64,000 nt of DNA, from contig NZ_JAHXDI010000002.1 in assembly GCF_023091865.1 (NCBI RefSeq), positions 62,001-126,000 on the forward strand. The letters are read 5' to 3'. Below, in pieces: positions 19,531 to 30,363 of this stretch. Under the pieces are notes generated by a model. That model saw only the letters and a list, made by a program, of their open reading frames with translations. It ran no database searches and was not told the DNA's origin. Every line of letters starts with the position of its first letter. Positions within the stretch are counted from its first letter, which is position 1. The stretch comes from Chromohalobacter moromii. GTDB lineage: Bacteria; Pseudomonadota; Gammaproteobacteria; Pseudomonadales; Halomonadaceae. Made by a program: the position numbers and the translations under genes.

Positions 19531-20754
19531 ATGCCTGACGCATCTAGCGTTTCATCTGCCACCGCCGAACCGCGCCGTGGCCTGCCGCCACTGGCGCTGG
19601 CATCGGCGGTGGTCTTGTTGCTGGCGGCCTTGGCCGTCGGGGTGGCATTCGGTGCCGCCCAGGGGTGGTTAATGGTCGTCGGGGGTGCCTTCGGTATGGT
19701 GCTCTACCATGCGGCCTTCGGTTTTACCTCGGCCTGGCGAGTCTTCATCACTGAGCGGCGCGGGCGTGGCCTGCGCGCGCAGATGGTCATGCTGGCCCTG
19801 GCGGTGGTGCTGTTCTTCCCTGCTCTGGGCGCGGGTACTCTGTTTGGCACGCCGGTTTCCGGCTATATCGCACCCATCGGGGTATCGGTTCTGGTCGGTG
19901 CGTTCTTGTTCGGGTTAGGCATGCAACTCGGCGGCGGCTGTGCCTCGGGAACCTTGTTCACGGTGGGCGGCGGCAATGCGCGCATGGTAATTACCTTGGT
20001 CTTCTTCATCGTCGGCTCCCTGGTCGGCACGGCGCATTTTGCCTGGTGGCAGACATGGCCGGCGTTCCAGCCGACGTCGCTGCATGGCTTGTTCGGCGTG
20101 GGCGGCGGTATCGTCGTCAGCCTGACGTTGTTCGCCGCGATCGCGGCGTTGACGGTGGCCATGGAGAAGCGCCGGCACGGTCAGCTCGAACGGGCGCCGC
20201 AGGTCGAGGCCGGTCGCTCGCGCTGGCTGCAAGGCCCTTGGCCGCTATTGGCCGGCGCAGTGGGACTGGCGGTGCTCAATTTCATCACGCTGGCGCTCGC
20301 CGGACGCCCATGGGGCATTACCTCGGCATTCGCGCTGTGGGGCGCCAAGGGCTTCGAAGCCTTGGGCGGCGATGTCAGCGGTTGGGGGTATTGGCAGGCG
20401 GCCGGCAATGAGGCGGCCTTGAACGCCAACGTCTGGAGCGATATCACCACGGTCATGAACGTGGGCATCATTCTGGGGGCGATGGCCGCAGCGGCGCTGG
20501 CGGGCCGTTTCGCGCCGAAATTCAATATTCCGTTACGCTCCGTAGTAGCGGCAGCCATCGGCGGGTTCCTGCTGGGTTATGGGGCGCGCCTCGCGTTCGG
20601 GTGCAACATCGGCGCCTATTTCGGCGGCATTTCGTCGGGCAGCTTGCACGGCTGGCTGTGGTTGGTCGCGGCGTTTGCCGGCAACATGCTGGGCGTCAAA
20701 TTGCGCCCGTTGTTCTTCTCAGGCCCTTCACGCCCCGTAACTCGCAGTGGCTGA
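19531..20754 (+). CDS. YeeE/YedE-family membrane transporter of sulfur compounds
   Basis: A polytopic inner-membrane protein (407 aa) with about ten hydrophobic segments in two related halves. Each half has the family's cysteine signature: GGGCASGTLFTVGGGN in the first and FGCNIGAYFGGIS in the second. YeeE/YedE proteins (TsuA type) move thiosulfate or related sulfur species through a path lined by such cysteines; the substrate here is inferred from the family. An AGGAGG ribosome site precedes the ATG. No partner TusA-like gene is adjacent. It sits alone between two terminators. Confidence 0.85.
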   Translation: MPDASSVSSATAEPRRGLPPLALASAVVLLLAALAVGVAFGAAQGWLMVVGGAFGMVLYHAAFGFTSAWRVFITERRGRGLRAQMVMLALAVVLFFPALGAGTLFGTPVSGYIAPIGVSVLVGAFLFGLGMQLGGGCASGTLFTVGGGNARMVITLVFFIVGSLVGTAHFAWWQTWPAFQPTSLHGLFGVGGGIVVSLTLFAAIAALTVAMEKRRHGQLERAPQVEAGRSRWLQGPWPLLAGAVGLAVLNFITLALAGRPWGITSAFALWGAKGFEALGGDVSGWGYWQAAGNEAALNANVWSDITTVMNVGIILGAMAAAALAGRFAPKFNIPLRSVVAAAIGGFLLGYGARLAFGCNIGAYFGGISSGSLHGWLWLVAAFAGNMLGVKLRPLFFSGPSRPVTRSG

Positions 20755-20781
20755 GCCATAGAATCGATACGCGCAAATGAT

Positions 20782-20814
20782 GCACGGCGTCCTTCGGGAC
20801 GCCGTGCGTCTTTG
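20782..20814 (+). terminator. Terminator of the YeeE/YedE gene
   Basis: GCACGGCGTCC (20782-20792) and GGACGCCGTGC (20797-20807) form an 11-bp stem closed by a stable TTCG tetraloop, followed by GTCTTTGT. Confidence 0.8.
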
Positions 20815-20909
20815 TGGCGTGCGCGGGTGGCAAGGCGGCGTGATATAGTTAAGCTCGAGCCGTGCGGAGCCCTAGAGCTCCGAGTTCCGTCACCTGCGTG
20901 AGGCAAACG

Positions 20910-22595
20910 ATGAGCGAAACATCCAAGCGTCCCCTTTATATTCCTTATGCCGGCCCCTCACTGCTGGAGATGCCGCTACTCAACAAGGGCAGCGCCTTTA
21001 CCAGTGAAGAGCGTGTCGAGTTCAATTTGGTGGGCCTGTTGCCGCAGAATGTCGAGAGCATCGAAGAGCAACTCGAGCGCGCTTATCACCAATACACTCT
21101 TTGTCAGAACAACCTCGACAAGCACATTTATCTGCGGGCGATTCAGGACGACAACGAGACGCTGTTCTTCCGTCTACTGGAAGAGCATCTCGAGGAAATG
21201 CTGCCGATCATTTATACCCCCACGGTGGGGGAGGCATGCGAAGAGTTCTCCAATATTTACCGTAACCACCGCGGGCTCTTCATCTCTTATCCCGATCGTC
21301 ACCGCATGGATGACATCCTGCGTAGCGCTACCAAGGACAAGGTGCGCGTGATCGTAGCCACCGACGGTGAGCGCATCCTGGGACTGGGCGATCAGGGCAT
21401 CGGTGGCATGGGCATTCCCATCGGCAAACTGTCGCTTTATACCGCCTGTGGCGGCATCAGCCCGGCTTACACATTGCCCATCGTGCTCGATGTGGGCACT
21501 AACAATCAGAAACTGCTCGACGATCCCATGTACATGGGATGGCGCCACCCGCGGGTCAGTCAGGAAGAGTACGACGAGTTCATCGGCATGTTCATGGAGG
21601 CGTTGCAGCGTCGCTGGCCCAACGTGCTGTTGCAGTTCGAGGACTTCGCCCAGACCAATGCCATGCCGTTGCTCGAGCGTTATCGCGACCAGCTGTGCTG
21701 CTTCAACGACGACATCCAGGGCACGGCGGCGGTGTGCGTAGGCACGCTGCTGGCGGCCTGCAAGACCAAGGGCGAGGCGCTCAAGGATCAGACCATCGCG
21801 TTTCTCGGGGCCGGCTCGGCGGGCTGCGGTATCGCCGAGCAGATCGTCGTGGCGATGACCATGGAAGGCCTGAGTGAGGCCGAGGCGCGCCGTCGTGTCT
21901 ACATGGTCGACCGTTTCGGATTGTTGATCAGCGACATGGACGGGCTCTACGACTTCCAGCAGCGCCTGGCGCATGAGACCGCCACCTTGAGCGATTGGGA
22001 TACCCAGGCCCGTGACCTGCTCGACGTGGTGCGCAATGCCAAGCCCAGCGTATTGATCGGGGTTTCCGGGCAAAGCGGCCTGTTCACCGAGGAAGTGATC
22101 AAGACGTTGCACGCCGGCTGTGCCCAGCCGCTGGTGATGCCGCTTTCCAACCCGACCTCCAAGGTCGAGGCTGTCCCCCAAGATCTTCTCGACTGGACCC
22201 AGGGCGAAGCGTTGGTGGCGACGGGCAGCCCCTTCCCGCCAGTGCGCGTCGGCGAGCGTGACGTGGCGATCGCTCAGTGCAACAACGCCTATATCTTCCC
22301 CGGCATCGGTCTGGGGGTCGTGGCGACCAGCGCGTCCCGAGTCACCGACAAGATGCTGATGGCGGCCTCCAACGCCTTGGCCCAGGGCGCTCCCATCGTC
22401 AAGACCGGCAAGGGCGCTCTGTTACCCTCGCTGGGTGACATCCGCGAGATCAGCAAGGACATCGCCTTCGCCGTCGCCAAGCAGGCCCAGGAGGAAAACG
22501 TCGCGCTGTCCTCTAGCGATGAAGCGCTGTGGGACGCCATCGAGCGTCACTTCTGGTATCCGCGTTACCGCACCTATCGGCGCCGCGCCTTCTAA
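20910..22595 (+). CDS. maeA: NAD-dependent malic enzyme (MaeA/SfcA type)
   Basis: This oxidative decarboxylase (562 aa) converts malate to pyruvate and CO2. The length matches E. coli MaeA, the large single-domain class. Typical blocks are [18 protein letters not shown], the [17 protein letters not shown] catalytic region, metal-site FEDFAQTNA with [12 protein letters not shown], and the cofactor loop [12 protein letters not shown]. The ATG at 20910 has a GAGG site; the open frame extends upstream without conservation. A small hairpin (CGGAGC/GCTCCG, 20865-20882) lies in the leader. It converges with acnA. Confidence 0.95.
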   Translation: MSETSKRPLYIPYAGPSLLEMPLLNKGSAFTSEERVEFNLVGLLPQNVESIEEQLERAYHQYTLCQNNLDKHIYLRAIQDDNETLFFRLLEEHLEEMLPIIYTPTVGEACEEFSNIYRNHRGLFISYPDRHRMDDILRSATKDKVRVIVATDGERILGLGDQGIGGMGIPIGKLSLYTACGGISPAYTLPIVLDVGTNNQKLLDDPMYMGWRHPRVSQEEYDEFIGMFMEALQRRWPNVLLQFEDFAQTNAMPLLERYRDQLCCFNDDIQGTAAVCVGTLLAACKTKGEALKDQTIAFLGAGSAGCGIAEQIVVAMTMEGLSEAEARRRVYMVDRFGLLISDMDGLYDFQQRLAHETATLSDWDTQARDLLDVVRNAKPSVLIGVSGQSGLFTEEVIKTLHAGCAQPLVMPLSNPTSKVEAVPQDLLDWTQGEALVATGSPFPPVRVGERDVAIAQCNNAYIFPGIGLGVVATSASRVTDKMLMAASNALAQGAPIVKTGKGALLPSLGDIREISKDIAFAVAKQAQEENVALSSSDEALWDAIERHFWYPRYRTYRRRAF

Positions 22596-22625
22596 ACGCA
22601 CGCTGCTCCTCGATCCACCGACAAA

Positions 22626-22658
22626 AAACACCCCGCCGGCCATGCCGACGGGGTGTTT
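22626..22658. terminator. Bidirectional terminator between maeA and acnA
   Basis: AAACACCCCG (22626-22635) pairs with CGGGGTGTTT (22649-22658), with CGGC/GCCG continuing inside one mismatch. As and Ts flank both sides, so it can serve both convergent genes. Confidence 0.8.
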
Positions 22659-22686
22659 CTCATGGCGCTAACTCAGCGCTAGGCGA

Positions 22687-25419
22687 TCAGAGCATGCTAC
22701 GCAGCACGTAGTGCAGGATGCCGCCGTGGCGATAGTAGGCCATCTCGTTGGCGGTATCGATGCGGCACAGCGCCTCGATCTTCTTCTCGCCTTTATCGGA
22801 GGCGATGGTCACCTGGACCTTGGCGCCAGGCTCGATATCGGCGATGCCTTCGATGGAGATCGTTTCATCGCCGGTCATGCCCAGCGACTTGCGATCCTCG
22901 CCCTCGGGGAACTGCAGCGGCAACACGCCCATGCCGATCAGGTTGGAGCGGTGGATGCGCTCGTAAGATTCGGCGAGTACGGCGCGCACGCCCAGCAGGC
23001 GCGTGCCCTTGGCCGCCCAGTCACGGCTCGAGCCAGTGCCGTATTCCTTGCCGGCGACCACCACCAGCGGCGTGTCTTGCTCGACATATTTCATCGCCGC
23101 GTCGTAGATCGCCATCTGCTCGCCGCTGGGCACATGGCGGGTATAGCCGCCGACGACGTCATCGAGCATCTCGTTTTTGATGCGCACGTTGGCGAAGGTG
23201 CCGCGCATCATCACTTCGTGATTGCCGCGCCGTGAGCCATAGGAGTTGAAATCCATGGGCTTGACGCCGTTTTCCTGCAGATAACGGCCGGCAGGGCTGT
23301 CCGGCTTGATCGCGCCGGCGGGCGAGATGTGGTCGGTGGTCACCGAGTCGCCGAACATGGCCAACACGTTGGCATCTTTGACGTCTTCCAACGGCGCGGG
23401 CTCCTTGCCCATGCCTTCGAAGAACGGCGGATGCTGGATGTAGGTGGACTTGTTGTTCCACGCATAGACATCGCTTTCCGGTACCTCGAGCGACTTCCAG
23501 ATCTCATCACCCTCGAAGACCTCGCTGTACTCCTTGCGATACATCTCGGTCCGGACCTGTTCGACGGCTTCGGCGATTTCCGCCTGGCTGGGCCAGACAT
23601 CCTTCAGGTACACCGGGTTGCCATCCTTGTCATTGCCCAGCGGATCCTTGGAAAGATCGATGCGCATGTTGCCGGCCAAGGCATACGCCACGACCAAGGG
23701 CGGTGATGCCAGCCAGTTGGTGGGCACCAGCGGATGGATACGGCCTTCGAAGTTGCGGTTGCCGGAGAGCACCGAGGCCACCGTCAGATCGCCTTCGTCG
23801 ATGGCTTTCTCGATCGGCTCGTGCAAGGGGCCGGAGTTACCGATGCAGGTGGTGCAGCCATAGCCGACCAGGTTGAAGCCGAGTTCGTTGAGGTCGCTCT
23901 GGGTGCCGCTGGCGTCGAGGTAGTCAGTGACCACCTTGGAGCCCGGTGCCAGTGACGTCTTGACCCAAGGCTTGGTGGTGAGGCCCTTCTCGACGGCCTT
24001 GCGCGCCAGCAACCCGGCGGCCAGCATCACGCTGGGGTTGGAGGTGTTGGTGCACGAGGTGATAGCAGCGATGACCACGGCGCCGTGGTTGAGCTTGAAG
24101 TTTTCGCCATCGACCTCACAGTGCTGGCTATCTTCATTCTCCACGCTTTCGTCGGTGCCCACGGCGGTCTGGCCGCCTTCGGAGAGCCACTTGCCTTGCT
24201 CGGTGGGCGCGGCGTCTGGCTTGCGGTCGCTGAGGATCTTCTCGAAGGTAGACTTCATGTCGGTCAGAGCGACACGGTCCTGCGGACGCTTGGGCCCGGC
24301 CAAGCTGGACTCGACTTCGTTCATGTCGAGGTGCAGGACATCAGTGAAGATCGGTTCGGCGCCGGGTTCGCGCCACAGCCCCTGCGCCTTGGTATATGCC
24401 TCGACGAGCTCGATCTGATGTTCGTCACGGCCGGTGAGGCGCATGTAGTTGAGGGTTTCCTCGTCGACCGGGAAGAAACCGCAGGTGGCACCGTATTCAG
24501 GAGCCATGTTGCCGATGGTGGCGCGATCCGCCAGCGGCAGGTCCTTGAGGCCATCGCCGTAGAATTCGACGAATTTACCTACCACGCCTTTCTGGCGAAG
24601 CATCTGAGTGACCGTCAGCACCAGGTCGGTGGCGGTGATGCCTTCGCGCAGCTTGCCGGTAAGCTTGAAGCCGATGACCTCGGGAATCAGCATCGAGACC
24701 GGCTGGCCAAGCATCGCGGCCTCGGCCTCGATGCCGCCCACGCCCCAGCCAAGCACGCCCAGGCCGTTGATCATGGTGGTGTGGGAATCGGTGCCCACGA
24801 GGGTGTCCGGGTAGGCGAACGTCTTGCCGTTTTCTTCCTTCGTCCACACCGTCTTGCCCAGATACTCCAGGTTGACCTGGTGGCAGATACCGGTACCCGG
24901 CGGCACGACGCGGAAATTATCGAACGCCTGCTGGCCCCAACGCAGGAATTCGTAACGTTCCTGATTGCGCTCCATCTCGATGGCGACGTTGTCCTTGAAC
25001 GACGACGGATCGCCGTAGTGATCGACCATCACCGAGTGGTCGATGACCAGATCCACGGGGGAAAGCGGATTGATGCGGTCGGCCGATTCGCCAAGACGCT
25101 TGACGGCGTCGCGCATGGCGGCCAAGTCCACGACCCCGGGAACACCGGTGAAGTCCTGCATCAACACGCGTGCCGGACGGTAACCGATTTCGCGAGTGGA
25201 ACGCCCTTCCTTCTGCCAGTCGACGAGTGCCTGCATATCGTCGGAGGAGACGCTTTCATCGTCGCCGTAGCGTAGTTGGTTCTCGAGCAATACCTTGAGT
25301 GTCATGGGCAGGCGCGAAGCGTCGCCAAACGCTTGGGCAGCCTTGTCCAGACTATAGTAGTGATAGGTATGATCGCCGACATCGAGTGTCGATAACGTAT
25401 TCTGTGGAGCTTCGGACAT
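22687..25419 (-). CDS. acnA: Aconitate hydratase A
   Basis: This [4Fe-4S] enzyme (910 aa) isomerises citrate and isocitrate in the TCA cycle. It is of the AcnA/IRP type: domains 1-3, a linker and a C-terminal swivel domain. Cluster cysteines lie in SCTNTSNP (near residue 456) and TTCIGNSG (near 522/525), and the swivel has [19 protein letters not shown]. The frame is open to 25485, but ATG 25419 has a strong GAGGAGG site. It converges with maeA over a shared terminator. The 336-base upstream region holds a striking paired-box dyad. Whether it responds to iron or oxidants cannot be read here. Confidence 0.96.
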   Translation of the reverse strand: MSEAPQNTLSTLDVGDHTYHYYSLDKAAQAFGDASRLPMTLKVLLENQLRYGDDESVSSDDMQALVDWQKEGRSTREIGYRPARVLMQDFTGVPGVVDLAAMRDAVKRLGESADRINPLSPVDLVIDHSVMVDHYGDPSSFKDNVAIEMERNQERYEFLRWGQQAFDNFRVVPPGTGICHQVNLEYLGKTVWTKEENGKTFAYPDTLVGTDSHTTMINGLGVLGWGVGGIEAEAAMLGQPVSMLIPEVIGFKLTGKLREGITATDLVLTVTQMLRQKGVVGKFVEFYGDGLKDLPLADRATIGNMAPEYGATCGFFPVDEETLNYMRLTGRDEHQIELVEAYTKAQGLWREPGAEPIFTDVLHLDMNEVESSLAGPKRPQDRVALTDMKSTFEKILSDRKPDAAPTEQGKWLSEGGQTAVGTDESVENEDSQHCEVDGENFKLNHGAVVIAAITSCTNTSNPSVMLAAGLLARKAVEKGLTTKPWVKTSLAPGSKVVTDYLDASGTQSDLNELGFNLVGYGCTTCIGNSGPLHEPIEKAIDEGDLTVASVLSGNRNFEGRIHPLVPTNWLASPPLVVAYALAGNMRIDLSKDPLGNDKDGNPVYLKDVWPSQAEIAEAVEQVRTEMYRKEYSEVFEGDEIWKSLEVPESDVYAWNNKSTYIQHPPFFEGMGKEPAPLEDVKDANVLAMFGDSVTTDHISPAGAIKPDSPAGRYLQENGVKPMDFNSYGSRRGNHEVMMRGTFANVRIKNEMLDDVVGGYTRHVPSGEQMAIYDAAMKYVEQDTPLVVVAGKEYGTGSSRDWAAKGTRLLGVRAVLAESYERIHRSNLIGMGVLPLQFPEGEDRKSLGMTGDETISIEGIADIEPGAKVQVTIASDKGEKKIEALCRIDTANEMAYYRHGGILHYVLRSML

Positions 25420-25755
25420 GGGCCCCCTCCTCATCAATGCTGGACGATTTTCATGGCGAACGCCGAACCACGTTGCCCTTGGCATGCTGGAAAGGTCTGA
25501 AGACCATTCGATGGTTCGGTTCGCCGCGAGTCAGGTTCCTTCGACAATGTCTACAATATCATCGATACCGGAGACATTGTCATGATAAGCCTTTATTTCA
25601 AGCGCGCCCATGTCACCAAGGTGGCAAGTTGGAAATGCCTGAAGCGTGGCATGCCAGTCTTGTGCGAGAATTTCGACGCTGCGGCTTGAAAGAGGGCAAG
25701 GGCGACCCGACATTCAGTCGGTAATGCGCCGTACTTGAGGACGCTAGGAGTCGGT
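25420..25755. other. Gene-free divergent control region between acnA and the CPXCG gene
   Basis: This 336-base stretch has no convincing gene. It must hold the promoters for acnA (minus) and the small cysteine-rich protein (plus). Visible structure comprises GGTCT/AGACC arms (25494-25505), ACCAT-TCG-ATGGT (25503-25515) and the concentric dyad at 25543-25581. I could not pick a confident -35/-10 pair on either strand. Confidence 0.6.
25543..25581. promoter_or_regulatory. Concentric dyad with paired GACA(A/T)TGTC boxes upstream of acnA
   Basis: GACAATGTC (25543-25551) and GACATTGTC (25573-25581) are each palindromic about their centre base, and together they form 10-bp inverted arms. TATC-ATC-GATA (25557-25567) has the same centre, 25562. 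Box centres are 30 bp apart, close to three helical turns, as for two dimers binding on one face of DNA. It lies 124-162 bases upstream of acnA. The regulator is unknown. Confidence 0.55.
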
Positions 25756-25965
25756 ATGAACGAAGAGATGTTGTTGTCATGGCCGGCGACGTGCCCTTAT
25801 TGCGACGCATTTTTCGAGATGTTGATCGATAGCAGTGTGGGTAGCCACGCTACTTGGGAAGATTGCCCTCAGTGCTGCGCGCCGATTCAAGTGCGTGTGA
25901 CGATATCGCCGTTCAGTGGCGAACTTGAAGACGTCATGCTAGGGCAAGACGACGACGTATTTTGA
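25756..25965 (+). CDS. CPXCG-motif cysteine-rich small protein
   Basis: A 69-residue protein starting at ATG 25756 (AGGAG site 7 bases upstream; an in-frame ATG at 25735 lacks one). It has two metal-binding-type pairs, CPYC near residue 13 and CPQC near residue 37, and a very acidic end (GQDDDVF). It matches the small CPXCG cysteine-rich family of proteobacteria, whose role is unknown; zinc binding is inferred. The stop lies inside the first copy of a 20-bp tandem repeat. Confidence 0.8.
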   Translation: MNEEMLLSWPATCPYCDAFFEMLIDSSVGSHATWEDCPQCCAPIQVRVTISPFSGELEDVMLGQDDDVF

Positions 25966-25995
25966 GCGCTTCCACCGTGTTTTGAGCGCTTCCAC
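25956..25995. repeat. 20-bp tandem repeat, two copies
   Basis: The copies at 25956-25975 and 25976-25995 differ at one base. The shared core is TTTTGAGCGCTTCCAC. The first copy contains the stop codon of the upstream small gene and the second repeats that TGA out of context, so this looks like a recent slippage duplication. Confidence 0.9.
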
Positions 25996-26051
25996 ATGGA
26001 CATACCGTTATGGCGGAAGTGGCATAGCGGCCCGATAGGGAGTGCCTATAT

Positions 26052-26077
26052 TGCCCATTGGGGTAATCAAATGGGCA
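26052..26077. promoter_or_regulatory. Inverted repeat upstream of the peroxiredoxin gene
   Basis: TGCCCATT (26052-26059) and AATGGGCA (26070-26077) are perfect 8-bp arms with a 10-base spacer, 72 bases upstream of the ATG. The geometry suits a dimeric regulator or an mRNA hairpin. It does not match a consensus I can name with confidence. Confidence 0.45.
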
Positions 26078-26148
26078 TAAGAGACGCTCGCCGGTAGCCT
26101 TGGCGGGGTTTCATCATAGTCATCCACCCGACTTTTCAGGAGAAATGA

Positions 26149-26751
26149 ATGAGCGTATTGGTTGGACGTCAGGTACCCGATTTTGAAGCGGCAGCGGTTC
26201 TGGGCGATGGCACCATCGTCGACGACTTCAAGCTGTCCGAAACTAACGGCAAGCTGCGTGTCGTCTTTTTCTGGCCGCTGGACTTCACCTTCGTCTGCCC
26301 GTCCGAGATCATCGCGCACGACAATCGTCTGGCGCAGTTCCGCGAGCTCGGCGTTGAAGTGATCGGGGTGTCCATCGACTCTCAGTTCACCCACCACGCA
26401 TGGCGCAAGACCTCTCCCGAGAAGGGCGGCATTGGTGAAGTCGGCTTCCCGATGGTGGCTGACGTCAAGCACGAGATCACGCAAGCGTTCGGTATCGAGC
26501 ACCCGGAAGCCGGCGTCGCTCTGCGCGCGTCCTTCCTGATCGACGAAGACGGCGTCGTTCAGCACCAGACCATCAACAACCTGCCGTTGGGCCGCAACGT
26601 CGATGAGATGCTGCGCATGGTCAAGGCCCTCCAGTTCCACCAGAAGAACGGCGAAGTCTGCCCGGCTGGCTGGGAAGAAGGCCAGGAAGGCATGAAAGAC
26701 ACCGCCGAAGGCGTCGCCAAGTATCTGGGCACGCACTCCGACGAACTGTAA
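26149..26751 (+). CDS. Typical 2-Cys peroxiredoxin (AhpC/Prx family)
   Basis: This thiol peroxidase (200 aa) reduces hydrogen peroxide and organic hydroperoxides. The peroxidatic cysteine is Cys50 in DFTFVCPSE and the resolving cysteine is Cys171 in EVCPAGW, so it is a typical 2-Cys Prx. The active-site loop reads FWPLDFTFVCPSE; PTE is the more common ending. A GGAG site lies before the ATG. There is no AhpF next door; thioredoxin reductase starts 160 bases downstream, suggesting reduction by the thioredoxin system. Separate terminators suggest the two are transcribed separately. Confidence 0.94.
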   Translation: MSVLVGRQVPDFEAAAVLGDGTIVDDFKLSETNGKLRVVFFWPLDFTFVCPSEIIAHDNRLAQFRELGVEVIGVSIDSQFTHHAWRKTSPEKGGIGEVGFPMVADVKHEITQAFGIEHPEAGVALRASFLIDEDGVVQHQTINNLPLGRNVDEMLRMVKALQFHQKNGEVCPAGWEEGQEGMKDTAEGVAKYLGTHSDEL

Positions 26752-26771
26752 GCGTTAACACGTTTGCAACG

Positions 26772-26797
26772 AAGGGCGGCCAATCGGCCGCCCTTTG
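26772..26797 (+). terminator. Terminator of the peroxiredoxin gene
   Basis: AAGGGCGGCC (26772-26781) and GGCCGCCCTT (26786-26795) form a perfect 10-bp stem with an AATC loop. The T-run is short, so it may be leaky toward trxB. Confidence 0.7.
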
Positions 26798-26844
26798 CCG
26801 TGTCGACAAGCGTTTATAACGAATGGTGTGTGGCCTGCGCGTGA

Positions 26845-27867
<1,023 letters not shown>

Positions 27868-27905
27868 GGTCTTTGCGCCGCGCCGCGCGGTGACAGCCTG
27901 GTACC

Positions 27906-27944
27906 GACCACGCCCGCGAATCGCTTCGCGGGCGTGGTCGTTGT
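27906..27944 (+). terminator. Terminator of trxB
   Basis: A perfect 15-bp stem (27906-27920 with 27925-27939) closes on a 4-base loop and is followed by a weak GTTGT tail. Confidence 0.65.
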
Positions 27945-27991
27945 AAGAATTTATGAGAGGCTGTCGAGGGCGATACCCAGGGAGATGACGC

Positions 27992-30214
27992 ATGAATGCC
28001 CCCTCGGATGACATGACGTCCTCCATCGCATGGCTGGATGATCTGGTCGACGCCTGTCGTGAGCGTCGGCATCGCGGTGTGATCTGGATACCCGCTTCTC
28101 CCGAGACGGCACATGCGCGTGCACTTTCCCTGTGGCGGGCTCGAGCATGGCAAGCGCCCTTGTGGGTCGGCCAGGCTGCCCCCTCAGAAAGCATTAACGT
28201 GCTTGTTCCGCGCCAGGCACGCACCCGCTTGGGACGCGAGCACGATCTGATCGTTATCGATGCCGGTGCCGAGTCGGGCTTCGATCCAGACGCCTTCGGG
28301 GCGTTGAGCGGTACGCTGCGTGCCGGTGGGCTGATGATCGTGCTGACGCCCGCCGAGTGGGCGGGTGGCCAGGCTGGTCCGGATGCCGACTATGCGCGTC
28401 TGGCGCATTGGCCCCACGCGCCGACGACCCTGAGCGCCCATTATCTGGCACGCCTGGCACGCAGCCTGCTCCGCGAGGCCAACATCTGGCGCTGGCCTGA
28501 CGGGCAGGCCTCGCCGTTCCCCGCTCGTATGCCTGAGGCGAGCGCACCCGCAGCGTCTGCTCCCGATGACGCCTGTATCACGCATGATCAGCAAGAGGCC
28601 GTGCGCCGGCTGACACGGCTACGTCGTCGGCGCCCCGTGGTGTTGAGTGCCGACCGAGGGCGCGGCAAGTCGGCCGCGCTGGGCATTGCCGCTGCGCGAC
28701 GACTGGCGGCAGACGAGACGACGCTGTGGGTCACCGCGCCGCGTCGGGCAGCGGTCGAACCACTGTTCGAGCGTTTGGCGGCTTTGTATCCCCATGGACA
28801 CCGCGCCGAGGCGCGCTTCCACGTCACGCTGGAGGCGGGGGAGTGCGAGGTACGCTTTCTCGCCCCGGATGCCGTGATGGCGGCTCTGAGCGAGCCAAGC
28901 GTGGAGCGTCACGCGCCGCCGACGCTGTTCGTCGATGAAGCGGCGGCCATCCCCACACCATTGTTGGCACGTTGGCTAGATGCCTTCCCACGTCTCGCTT
29001 TTGCCACCACCGTGCATGGTTACGAAGGCACCGGACGTGGCTTCCAGGTGCGTTTTTACGCGCGTCTATCCCGCCGCACTCCCGACTGGCGCGAGATCCA
29101 TCTACGCGAGCCGGTCCGCTGGGCCGACGGCGATCCCCTCGAGCGTCTGACCCGTGACATGCTGCTGCTCGATGCCGCGCCGGCCGACGATGGTGAGGCC
29201 GAAGCGGCGCTGGCTGCCGCGCCATTGCGCATCCGCTGGCTCGACCGCGGGGCACTGACCCATGACGAACACGCCCTCGAGGCGTTGTTCGGCCTGCTAG
29301 TGCAGGCCCATTACCGGACCACCCCGAGTGATTTACGCCAACTGCTCGACGGCCCGGACGTGCGACTCGTGGGAGCTTATGCCGGTGATACTTGTCTCGG
29401 AGTATGCCAGGTGCAGGCGGAGGGCGGTTTCCCCGACGATCTGGCCGAGCGCGTCGTGCTCGGCGAGCGTCGACCGCGTGGTCATTTGCTGGCGCAATCG
29501 TTGGCGGCGCACGGTGGCTGGCAGACGGCACTGACATCGCGTTGGTGGCGCATCATGCGCATCGCCGTGCATCCCGCCGTGCGGCGGCTTGGCGTGGGGC
29601 GGACACTGGTCGAAGCCGTGGCCACGGCGGCTCGCAGGCACGACGTCGCGTATCTGGGCGTGAGTTTCGGCGCCGAGGCGATGTTGATCGCCTTCTGGCG
29701 GCGTTTGGGATTCATCTCGCTACGCCTGGGGCTGACCCGCGAAGCGGCAAGTGGCGAGCACGCCCTGATGATGGGGCAGGCGCTGACGAGCCGAGCGGAA
29801 ACATCGTTGTCACCTTGGACGAATGACTTCCAGCATCTGCTGCCGAGCCTGCTGGCTTTCGAGCTGGCGCATCTGGATATCGATGTCGTCACGGCGTTGC
29901 TGCACGAGGGCGCGGCGCCCGAGGTGAATGCCGATCTATGCGCACGCCTGGAGCGCTTCGCGCAGGGCGGCGGTGAGTTGGCGCTCGCGCGGCCCTGGTT
30001 GTGTCGGGCCTGGCTGGCCTGGTGGCGCCGTCAGCCGCAGGAGACCGCCGACGAGACGCCAGGCGAGGATACAAGAGCACTGCACGATTGGGCTGCGACG
30101 TTGTTCCAGGGGCGTGATGTCGAGACGACGCGCGTGATGGGGCGGCAAGCCCGGATTGCCCACTGGCGCCGCCTGGCAGGCTTCTTGAGTTGTCGCCTGA
30201 CGCCGACGCCATGA
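27992..30214 (+). CDS. tmcA: tRNA(Met) cytidine acetyltransferase (TmcA)
   Basis: TmcA (740 aa) makes N4-acetylcytidine at the wobble base of elongator tRNA-Met, using acetyl-CoA and ATP. Domains in order are an N-terminal DUF1726-like region, a RecD-like helicase/ATPase with Walker A DRGRGKSAALG near 220 and Walker B LFVDEAAAIP near 312, a GNAT acetyltransferase with RIAVHPAVRRLGVGRTL near 524-540, and a C-terminal tRNA-binding region. It is about 70 residues longer than the E. coli protein. It appears monocistronic. Confidence 0.93.
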   Translation: MNAPSDDMTSSIAWLDDLVDACRERRHRGVIWIPASPETAHARALSLWRARAWQAPLWVGQAAPSESINVLVPRQARTRLGREHDLIVIDAGAESGFDPDAFGALSGTLRAGGLMIVLTPAEWAGGQAGPDADYARLAHWPHAPTTLSAHYLARLARSLLREANIWRWPDGQASPFPARMPEASAPAASAPDDACITHDQQEAVRRLTRLRRRRPVVLSADRGRGKSAALGIAAARRLAADETTLWVTAPRRAAVEPLFERLAALYPHGHRAEARFHVTLEAGECEVRFLAPDAVMAALSEPSVERHAPPTLFVDEAAAIPTPLLARWLDAFPRLAFATTVHGYEGTGRGFQVRFYARLSRRTPDWREIHLREPVRWADGDPLERLTRDMLLLDAAPADDGEAEAALAAAPLRIRWLDRGALTHDEHALEALFGLLVQAHYRTTPSDLRQLLDGPDVRLVGAYAGDTCLGVCQVQAEGGFPDDLAERVVLGERRPRGHLLAQSLAAHGGWQTALTSRWWRIMRIAVHPAVRRLGVGRTLVEAVATAARRHDVAYLGVSFGAEAMLIAFWRRLGFISLRLGLTREAASGEHALMMGQALTSRAETSLSPWTNDFQHLLPSLLAFELAHLDIDVVTALLHEGAAPEVNADLCARLERFAQGGGELALARPWLCRAWLAWWRRQPQETADETPGEDTRALHDWAATLFQGRDVETTRVMGRQARIAHWRRLAGFLSCRLTPTP

Positions 30215-30363
30215 CTGTCGCCGTTAGCGGACTTGCGTTGCGCGATGCAGTGCGTAAGGTGTCATGACGCCCGACATGTGCCGCGTCGTCATTCCTTGAT
30301 CGTATGTCGTTACCGGGAGATGTGGCGCGCGATGTCGGCGGCTCCCAACAGGAACGATATCCC

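Noticed and set aside
24085-25275. Long plus-strand open frame (396 codons) opposite acnA
   Set aside because: Its composition is a mirror of aconitase codons, there is no ribosome site, and the opposite strand encodes a complete aconitase.
25531-25713. 60-codon minus-strand frame in the acnA upstream region
   Set aside because: No ribosome site or recognisable features, and it overlaps the symmetric control element.
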